Assembly (NCBI GenBank): GCA_012959845.1 | Contig: DUCL01000195.1 | Coordinates: 1,651-14,122, forward strand | Length of the DNA: 12,472 bases | Source: Candidatus Poseidoniales archaeon | Lineage (GTDB): Archaea; Thermoplasmatota; Poseidoniia; Poseidoniales; Poseidoniaceae | Direction of reading: 5' to 3' | Shown here: positions 7,401-12,472 of the stretch, in pieces | Numbering within the stretch: the stretch's first letter is position 1 | Layout of the letters: each line of letters opens with the position of its first letter | Notes under the pieces: model-generated | Databases searched by the model: none | What the model was told of the DNA's origin: nothing | What the model saw: the letters and a program-made list of their open reading frames with translations, nothing else | Position numbers and translations under genes: made by a program

Positions 7401-10400
7401 GTTTGGACACCCTTGTAATACCGCTACCAATGGTTATGGAGATGCATGGACTAATGAAACAATGTCATTACCAGCAGTAGACCTTACCAGCATGTCTGGA
7501 GATTTCGTTTCACTCAACTTTGAGTATTATGCTGATACATTCTATGGAATTGATTCTGACGGAACAAGTATTGTTGATGTCAATGATTATGCAGCGATTA
7601 CATTGCAATACGAGAATTCTGCAGGAAACTTTAGTGCTTTCCTTATTGGTCAATGGAGCGATTATAATGAGGATGGAACTTGTAGAGTCGATGATAATAA
7701 CGACGGCATAGTCAATTCCTCTGAATCCTTTGATAATGTTGAAATCGACTATGTCGGTGATTCTGGTTCAACCGATGGATCTGGTGGCAATTACGCTCTC
7801 TTCTTCAATACCGATGATTTGGTTAAGAGCAATAATATTGACTTGACCCACATTTATGTTCTAAACACAAGCGACTCAAATAGTCAGAATTGGTTCCGCG
7901 AGTGTATTTCCTTAGCCGGAACGACCGCTCAAATTAATTTTGAGTTCCAATCCGATGATGATGGACGAAATGGAATCAATGATGGTTTCAAGGGTGTTGC
8001 ATTCAACAACATTTCACTGCAAGAATATACTTTCTTGGAAGAAGCATCATACACAATGTCCCGTACAAATGTTGATGCAGAAGATGTTTCAACCGATATT
8101 GTTGCTTCTCACGAATTCACATCTGGAGTGTATATGGTTCAAGTTGAAACGATATTTGATAATACAACAATAGGCAAGAATTGGTTCAATGACAATGAGA
8201 TTTCAGTCGCCAATAATAAGAAGAGAGTTATTTTCAATGTTGAATCAGTTGATGTAACTCTTGGAAAGCCTGAGACACTATCTTGTCTTTCAGATCAAAC
8301 ACTTGAATGTGTAATGCCAATTGATAGCGCACTAACACACTCATGGGATGTATTGGTTACAAATGGTGTTCTTGCAGGAGATTATGTCTTTAACATGAAT
8401 ATTGAAGACCTAACTACAGGTTCTATTGCACATACAACTACAGCAGGTCCACAACAAAATTTGGCGGCGCATCAGCGTATTACAGCCCAATTCACTCCGT
8501 GGAATGGATGGCAAGATGGCCACCAATACAATATCAGTTTCTATGCGGAATTGGCAAATGGCAATCCGTCTGGTAACGTCCGTTATTTCATTGCAACCTT
8601 TGAAAGCAATGTTGATGTTGCGATATTGGGTGATACATCATCTCGAACTACAGCGATTAAGCAAGATTTGGACTTATTGGGTATGTCATATACTCAGTAC
8701 AGTATCAATGACTGGGACACATATTTCGATGCTGGTTGGTTTACTCATTATGATAAGATTATTCTGCCATGGCAAGATACTCTTGCAGCCAAGGACATTG
8801 AAAATGGTGGCCGTGGTTACTACCAAAAGATTGGCAGCACATCAAACCGCCAAGTTCTGGAAGGATTCATGTCCGCTGGTGGTACTGTTCAGGCTCACCT
8901 TGGACCACAAGGAAGTCAAATCTATGGTACTGACCAAGGATTGAGTGGACGTCTGCCATTTGGTTTGGACATTCAAAGTAGAAACACTCCTGAAAGTAAG
9001 ATTACATACTCGGACATGGACCTAGCAGACCCATACCATCCGATAATGGAAAATATTAATTCTAATGCATTCCAAGGATTTGATGCTGACTCTACTGTTG
9101 CTGAAGCAGTGCTCAATACCAAGTCTGTAAGTGCAAACGAAGTACCAGTTACTTGTAATGGATATATGGAGAATGGTGGATACTTCCAAAGACTTATTCG
9201 TTCTTCAAGTGATATCCAAGATACTGTTCTTGGTGTTTGTTCTTACTATGATGGTGGACTAATCGTTACAACAATGGATATTGCAACTGTCTCTGACCGA
9301 GCAGATAGTGCGACATTCCCTCTATTAGGAAATATGCTATCGTACCAAGTCAGCCCTTATCCTGAAGGATTTGGAACACTTAGTAATGGTCTGGAATTGA
9401 CTATCAATGGAGATGTTCCCGATGTTAACCCTTCAACTGGAAAGTATGCTGTAAGATACATGAAGAGTGATGCAACACTTACATTTGGATATTCAACCAG
9501 TACTTCTCCTACATTGTTAACAGATTGGATTGTTGATGGACCAACCACTTGGGATGGCTCAACAATGGCAAGTGGAGTTGGACACACATCAGATATTAGT
9601 CCTGCAATGCAATTCTGTAAGAATGATTTGTCAAGTGCAACCGGATGCGCACAAGGTGAACAATGGAATGTTAAATTGATGCTGCATGATGACGCAGGTC
9701 ACTCACGTATCATTGATGTCACAGTTGAAACAAACGATGTCTATGCTGACGAATACAGGCCAACAGCAAGCGCTGAAATCGATATGAACTCTGAAGTCAG
9801 AGACTATACAGACCAAGTTGAATTTACTGGAACAAAGACTGTTTCAAGTACTGAATGGGATATCTACCGAATTACTCTTGATGATGATGGCGAGACAACA
9901 ATCCATTTCGATGCAAGCAATTCAAGTGATCAAGATGCACTAGACGGAAACGGAATAGAAACCTATCAATGGAAGGTATTGTTTGATGCACCATATGGTG
10001 TTGACGACTTTGCATTAGAGGGTCATACATTCATTCAAACCGCTGCAAGTGATGGTGAATGGGCATATACTTTCAGAAATGAAACAGTTGACTCTACAGG
10101 TGATAATGAAAATACAATCCGTATGGAATTAGTAACCTATGATAAGGCGGGTAAGATTTCAGAGAAGTTCCGTATGTTCTTCGTGATTGTTCCAGCCGGA
10201 TTCGGTGATGAAGAGCCAGTTGTACAACTTGATTCTCCAAATGCCAATTCTCGTGTTGATACCGATACAATTACAATTTCTGGTTCAGTACTAAGTGGTA
10301 GTGAGCAAGGTGAAGTTTATATCGAAACTGCATTTGATTTAGCAGTCTTTGATGAGTCGTTTGTAAAACAATACAACAAGAAGATTCTAGGAACTTGGAA

Positions 10401-11163
10401 CAAGACCACATCTGGACTTGAAGATGGTGAAGCATTTGACTTAACAATGTCAATGGATGGAATGTATACCAACAAATCTCAAATTATTACCATTTACATC
10501 AAGATTTACGAAGGTATTGGAGATGACCAACGCTGGATTTCTTACAAGCAAATAGAAATCAACTTACCTGCTTGCCAAGGAGTTGAAGCTGATGCTGATG
10601 CAGAAGCAGCCGGTGGAGAATGGATTCTAGATGCTGATGGTGAATGCCAATGGGATGGTGCTTGGACATTCAAGGATGGCGTGTGGAATGCTCCGTCCAC
10701 TGACAATGGTAATTCAGGTTCAAGTGGCGCAATGGATACGACTACAATTGCAATCATTGCAATTGTCATCGTCGCTATCTTCGTTGTTACAATGTTGATA
10801 ATGCGCAGAGGTGGTTCAGATTCAATGGATGACACCTCCAAGGATTTCCACGCTGCTGCTGGCGGATTTGCTGCAGCACAGTTAGACCCAGTTGAACAAT
10901 ACGTACAACAATTGGTCGCACAAGGATATCCAGAGGAAACTGCACGTCAGTATGCGCAACAATATGCTGCACAGGCTGCTGCTGCTGCACCAGCCGCTGC
11001 TGCACCAGTTGCCGCTGCTGCACCTGTTGCTGCTGCTCCAGCAATGGATCAAGCAGTTTACCAGCAATACCTACAACAATTCATGGCTCAAGGATATGAT
11101 GAGGCTACTGCATCGCAATATGCTCAACAGTATGCCTTACAATATGCACAACAGCAAGGTTGA
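4483..11163 (+). CDS. Giant mosaic cell-surface protein: signal peptide, FG-GAP-like propeller, jelly-roll and Ig-like modules, C-terminal TM and duplicated cytoplasmic tail
   Basis: A 2226-residue exported, single-pass membrane protein; exact function unknown. Starts GTG 4483, ATG 4486, 4489 and 4492 are all in frame; numbering here is from 4483. Residues 12-38 form a signal peptide (basic, then FLVLIMILSTTAALA; cleavage after about A33 or A38). Residues about 50-460 carry FG-GAP/VCBS-like units with Ca-type loops: D57 (DFNCDGAND), 118-122 (EFTGD), D182 (DADQDGNDD), D321 (DMDGNGVTD), D372 (DLNGDNEPD), and a degenerate sixth near 439-455. A CARDB-like strand domain spans about 487-546. Jelly-roll 1 (about 550-805) ends GYAIDNISIW. 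More CARDB-like repeats follow (814-925). Jelly-roll 2 (about 933-1184) holds a canonical EF-hand loop (D1070-E1081). Beta repeats fill 1186-1375. A GATase1-like Rossmann module spans about 1377-1620. PKD/Ig-like domains (1757-2030) and a two-Cys juxtamembrane module (C2031, C2055) precede the helix at 2087-2107. The stop-transfer RR follows, then the tail. Adhesion, sensing or polymer binding are reasonable inferences. Confidence 0.93.
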   Translation: MMMMSIKTDQLKAQVRSTFLVLIMILSTTAALATTSSASMSRSYTTGRDPQDVAIGDFNCDGANDIAMATDGAHTITILWNDGNGDFSERQDIWVTNNQSRDAEWDEFSNVQFIEVGEFTGDNAIDIVIFQRNNPFKRDDNGAPAGEPGNVTIIENLGCSNQDWTIGQRFSHFWAWDLAVGDADQDGNDDVYILDLMTDIDTQRVVTYRGPITSSTPAITTSLGSAKTNAYRSLEVGDWGESQSSIGGACTDDDMFLLRSEGVDYSTGQTTNPGNDDNVSIIEFNCLTNLYPTQYQYGTNQVNTHTINMATVFSSGFDIGDMDGNGVTDTIVLNDGNIENVTYTTSSSVGVWSAPSLAYFGPYISYAVTVADLNGDNEPDFINPTVAYQQNTTDSAGGSTSSFWLNFPTTVQVTLSNGAGGHVTPLSYEAGRRPSLAEVGQLAGAAGSAPDIVVGHTSYDFGNWIDNLGWDGQYDTVSVIEMDNRDLSITGLEMTPVDRFFGVVGEGTRDLNVTVTNTGMDTLNGQSATLDVELKIVDEANSTNTTVYAMDWDSAENKAGCGVGCSWTYEEYIDQSTHWHEETNHSEFESGSENFSANQNNPTDFMWAGVYTTNTSGDTWTGFGRNWDDAMTLNSVDLTGSDRAFMGVEVFQSLSFGALGSADANGWIIGDVWDDLAIIEVGSIETGWSTINCPTEAMLNAACSSGYSMWGGYDNDRLTKMGFGGVAEGVYHYGIYNGGTHYGWNNFTEDGVGAFDLSSWAGETVDIRFRFRTGFDGTISDNNESRWSGLDGYAIDNISIWKQTTAFLPNPQTQQSQISLTNLGPGEEYTTSLSVSVLNDTTYRVSAVLTNNAWDEQPLNDEAIGYLTPFNLYDPAVEGIDYFKPGGLYAEGIFDIGVTTNNWGNTLVDFDIEAKVFTATPSDIYCGVPSEICKESFEGGSDGYRYIESNNPQGAVYNEASCTEKIFNNYAYWFGHPCNTATNGYGDAWTNETMSLPAVDLTSMSGDFVSLNFEYYADTFYGIDSDGTSIVDVNDYAAITLQYENSAGNFSAFLIGQWSDYNEDGTCRVDDNNDGIVNSSESFDNVEIDYVGDSGSTDGSGGNYALFFNTDDLVKSNNIDLTHIYVLNTSDSNSQNWFRECISLAGTTAQINFEFQSDDDGRNGINDGFKGVAFNNISLQEYTFLEEASYTMSRTNVDAEDVSTDIVASHEFTSGVYMVQVETIFDNTTIGKNWFNDNEISVANNKKRVIFNVESVDVTLGKPETLSCLSDQTLECVMPIDSALTHSWDVLVTNGVLAGDYVFNMNIEDLTTGSIAHTTTAGPQQNLAAHQRITAQFTPWNGWQDGHQYNISFYAELANGNPSGNVRYFIATFESNVDVAILGDTSSRTTAIKQDLDLLGMSYTQYSINDWDTYFDAGWFTHYDKIILPWQDTLAAKDIENGGRGYYQKIGSTSNRQVLEGFMSAGGTVQAHLGPQGSQIYGTDQGLSGRLPFGLDIQSRNTPESKITYSDMDLADPYHPIMENINSNAFQGFDADSTVAEAVLNTKSVSANEVPVTCNGYMENGGYFQRLIRSSSDIQDTVLGVCSYYDGGLIVTTMDIATVSDRADSATFPLLGNMLSYQVSPYPEGFGTLSNGLELTINGDVPDVNPSTGKYAVRYMKSDATLTFGYSTSTSPTLLTDWIVDGPTTWDGSTMASGVGHTSDISPAMQFCKNDLSSATGCAQGEQWNVKLMLHDDAGHSRIIDVTVETNDVYADEYRPTASAEIDMNSEVRDYTDQVEFTGTKTVSSTEWDIYRITLDDDGETTIHFDASNSSDQDALDGNGIETYQWKVLFDAPYGVDDFALEGHTFIQTAASDGEWAYTFRNETVDSTGDNENTIRMELVTYDKAGKISEKFRMFFVIVPAGFGDEEPVVQLDSPNANSRVDTDTITISGSVLSGSEQGEVYIETAFDLAVFDESFVKQYNKKILGTWNKTTSGLEDGEAFDLTMSMDGMYTNKSQIITIYIKIYEGIGDDQRWISYKQIEINLPACQGVEADADAEAAGGEWILDADGECQWDGAWTFKDGVWNAPSTDNGNSGSSGAMDTTTIAIIAIVIVAIFVVTMLIMRRGGSDSMDDTSKDFHAAAGGFAAAQLDPVEQYVQQLVAQGYPEETARQYAQQYAAQAAAAAPAAAAPVAAAAPVAAAPAMDQAVYQQYLQQFMAQGYDEATASQYAQQYALQYAQQQG
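10885..11142 (+). repeat. Duplicated Gln/Tyr-rich tail motif in the giant protein
   Basis: Two related copies lie in the predicted intracellular tail. Copy 1 (residues 2135-2164) contains YVQQLVAQGYPEETARQYAQ. Copy 2 (residues 2189-2220) contains YLQQFMAQGYDEATASQYAQ. The cores are offset by exactly 56 residues (168 bases), and 14 of the 20 residues in these cores are identical. The pattern helix, xQGY turn, acidic/Thr-Ala helix start, then second helix loosely resembles the first two helices of a UBA-like fold, whose usual turn is MGF. This is a resemblance, not an identification. Confidence 0.85.
10975..11043 (+). repeat. Ala/Pro low-complexity linker (GCN trinucleotide run)
   Basis: Twenty-three codons encode only Ala, Pro and Val in the pattern A5-P-A4-P-V-A4-P-V-A3-P-A. 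The DNA is a near-continuous series of GCT/GCA/GCC codons broken by CCA/CCT and GTT. It joins the two tail motifs as a flexible or semi-rigid spacer and is a likely site of length variation by slippage. Confidence 0.85.
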
Positions 11164-11182
11164 GTTTTGTCAAAGGTATTTG

Positions 11183-11196
11183 GCTCATTATTGAGC
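11183..11196 (+). other. Short inverted repeat after the giant gene
   Basis: GCTCA, four-base loop TTAT, TGAGC: a perfect five-base-pair stem 19 bases after the stop codon. No T-tract follows it, so a terminator role is doubtful; it may be chance. Confidence 0.25.
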
Positions 11197-11219
11197 GTAA
11201 GCAAGGAATAATCAGGTGC

Positions 11220-11226
11220 TTATATT
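11220..11226 (+). promoter_or_regulatory. Archaeal TATA box for ahcY
   Basis: TTATATT lies about 30 bases before the ATG at 11255. The usual TATA-to-start spacing would put transcription initiation at about 11247-11252, so the message would be leaderless or nearly so. This agrees with the absence of a Shine-Dalgarno-like sequence before the start codon. Confidence 0.5.
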
Positions 11227-11235
11227 CAATTAGTA

Positions 11236-11250
11236 TGTGCTACGGGCACA
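11236..11250 (+). promoter_or_regulatory. Palindrome at the predicted ahcY transcription start
   Basis: TGTGC-TACGG-GCACA is a perfect five-base inverted repeat with a five-base spacer, ending four bases before the start codon and downstream of the TATA box. Its position would suit an operator blocking initiation. It is short enough to arise by chance, and it does not resemble an S-adenosylhomocysteine riboswitch. Confidence 0.25.
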
Positions 11251-11254
11251 GCAT

Positions 11255-12472
11255 ATGGACAAGACAGAGCAATACACAGTTGCTGATATTTCCTTAGCAG
11301 AAACTGGTGCACTGAGAGTAGATTGGGCAAGAGCAAGAATGCCAGTTTTAGCATCATTGCGCGAAGAGGCGTTGAAGACCAAACCCCTAGCAGGAATGCG
11401 CGTTACAGGATGTCTTCACGTCACCAAAGAGACTGCAATTCTAATCGAAACACTAGCAGCAGCAGGTGCTGAGATTTCCTGGTCCGGTTGTAATCCTCTA
11501 TCCACTCAAGATGATGTAGCAGCATGGCTTGCATCTGAAGGATATTCAGTTCACGCTTGGCACGGACAATCAGTAGAAGATTTCTATTGGTGCATTGACA
11601 AGACACTTGAATTCAGACCTACATTAACTTTAGACGATGGAGCAGACTTAATCGTCCGTGTACACGGTGAGAAGAAAGAGTATGCTGAAGGAGTAATTGG
11701 TGGTACTGAAGAGACAACAACCGGTGTTCACCGACTACGCGCAATGGGAGATGCAGGAGACTTGCTTTATCCGGTATTAGCAGTAAATGATGCTATCACA
11801 AAATGGGACTTTGACAATGTATATGGTACAGGTCAATCAACATTGGATGGAATTATTAGAGCAACATCTGTACTAATTGCAGGAAAGACATTCGTTGTCG
11901 CAGGTTATGGTCACTGTGGAAGTGGTCTAGCAATGCGAGCAAAGGGAATGGGTGCAAATGTAGTAATTACTGAAATCGACCCATTAGCAGCACTTAGAGC
12001 AGTGATGGATGGCTTTAGAGTGATGAAGATGGACGATGCTGCAGCGATTGGTGATATTTTCTGTACTGCAACTGGAATGAAGGACATTATTGTTGAAAGA
12101 CACTTTGCTTCGATGAAGGATGGTGCAATTATTTCTAATACAGGTCACTATGATTGCGAAATCAATATTGTTGATCTAAAAGGTCTAGCACAAAGCGTTA
12201 GAACGATTAGAAGTGAGAATGAGGAATACACATTATCTGATGGACGTAAGATTTTCTTGCTCGCAGAAGGCCGTTTAGTAAATCTAGCGGCAGCAGAAGG
12301 TCATCCTTCTGAAGTAATGGATATGTCATTTGCTAACCAATATCTTGCTCTATGTCGCCTTGCGGCTGAAGGAAAGGATATGGAACCAATCGTCTATGAT
12401 ATCACAAAACAGCAAGATATTAATGTTGCAACAACCAAACTCGAAACTCTTGGATTTTCTATTGATGAATTA
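11255..12472 (+). CDS. ahcY: Adenosylhomocysteinase (S-adenosyl-L-homocysteine hydrolase), 3' end outside window
   Basis: Reversibly splits S-adenosylhomocysteine into adenosine and homocysteine in the cytoplasm, using tightly bound NAD. This removes the product inhibitor of methyltransferases in the methyl cycle. The frame runs 406 codons from ATG 11255 to the window edge with no stop, ending SIDEL. Archaeal-type enzymes end about 10-15 residues beyond such a point, so nearly the whole protein is present. Residues expected in the active site are visible: H55 (GCLHVTKET), D128 (LDDGAD), E153 (GGTEETTTGVH), K183 and D187 (TKWDFDN), and the YGTGQS motif. The NAD-binding glycine loop is GYGHCGSG (217-224), followed by the ITEIDP strand end; SNTGHYDCEI and LAEGRLVNLAAAEGHP complete the signature. 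GHCGSG differs from the more common GWCGKG or GDVGKG but keeps the GxGxxG pattern. GTG 11237 is a less likely alternative start. It appears to be transcribed from its own promoter. Confidence 0.97.
   Translation, partial: MDKTEQYTVADISLAETGALRVDWARARMPVLASLREEALKTKPLAGMRVTGCLHVTKETAILIETLAAAGAEISWSGCNPLSTQDDVAAWLASEGYSVHAWHGQSVEDFYWCIDKTLEFRPTLTLDDGADLIVRVHGEKKEYAEGVIGGTEETTTGVHRLRAMGDAGDLLYPVLAVNDAITKWDFDNVYGTGQSTLDGIIRATSVLIAGKTFVVAGYGHCGSGLAMRAKGMGANVVITEIDPLAALRAVMDGFRVMKMDDAAAIGDIFCTATGMKDIIVERHFASMKDGAIISNTGHYDCEINIVDLKGLAQSVRTIRSENEEYTLSDGRKIFLLAEGRLVNLAAAEGHPSEVMDMSFANQYLALCRLAAEGKDMEPIVYDITKQQDINVATTKLETLGFSIDEL

Noticed and set aside
8426..8944. A 172-codon + strand ORF within the giant gene
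   Set aside because: An alternate-frame shadow; the main frame is continuous through it with a coherent domain pattern, and the alternate product is rich in Met/Leu/Ile with no fold signature.
10542..11067. Minus-strand ORFs of 61-99 codons opposite the giant gene's TM and tail
   Set aside because: Their Gln/Leu/Ser- or Val/Ile-rich products are the complements of the GCN repeat and of the hydrophobic TM codons, not independent genes.
11183..11196. Hairpin after the giant gene as an intrinsic terminator
   Set aside because: The stem is only five base pairs and is followed by GTAAGCAAGG rather than a T-run.

Overview
The window reads as a piece of an AT-rich archaeal chromosome, most likely a marine planktonic euryarchaeon of the Marine Group II type (Candidatus Poseidoniales, Thermoplasmatota). 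The evidence is indirect. The adenosylhomocysteinase has the short archaeal/thermophile form. TATA boxes sit about 30 bases before gene starts, with leaderless or nearly leaderless leaders. There is a very large secreted protein with an N-terminal signal peptide and a C-terminal membrane anchor, and a membrane-anchored cyclophilin. No rRNA or other decisive phylogenetic marker is present, so the lineage is an inference.

All five genes are on the + strand and tightly packed; no gene-free stretch exceeds 190 bases. In order: (1) a 5'-truncated, membrane-anchored cyclophilin-type peptidyl-prolyl isomerase (1-807); (2) a complete AcnA-type aconitase (about 878-3541) with all three Fe-S cysteines; (3) an unrecognised 236-residue protein (3586-4296) with a small N-terminal domain, a Pro/Lys-rich linker and a helical C-terminal domain; (4) a 186-base intergenic region with a T-tract, a TATA box and a purine-rich leader; (5) a single 6.7 kb gene (4483-11163) for a 2226-residue cell-surface protein; (6) a 91-base intergenic region with a TATA box just upstream of (7) ahcY, adenosylhomocysteinase (11255 to beyond the window end).

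The genes do not form an obvious pathway. Aconitase (TCA cycle) and adenosylhomocysteinase (methyl cycle) are housekeeping enzymes. The cyclophilin and the giant protein both act outside the membrane, and the cyclophilin could help fold exported proteins. The aconitase and the unknown protein are 44 bases apart and may be co-transcribed. The giant gene and ahcY each appear to have their own promoter.

No defence system, mobile element, CRISPR array or RNA gene was seen. The most unusual object is the giant surface protein. It has an FG-GAP/VCBS-like propeller, two jelly-roll modules each ending in a G-x-x-[IF]-[DN]-N-I-S-[IL]-type strand, an apparently inactive glutamine-amidotransferase-like Rossmann module and Ig/PKD-like repeats outside the cell. 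A single transmembrane helix follows, and then an intracellular tail with two copies of a Gln/Tyr-rich motif resembling part of a UBA fold, joined by an Ala/Pro linker.
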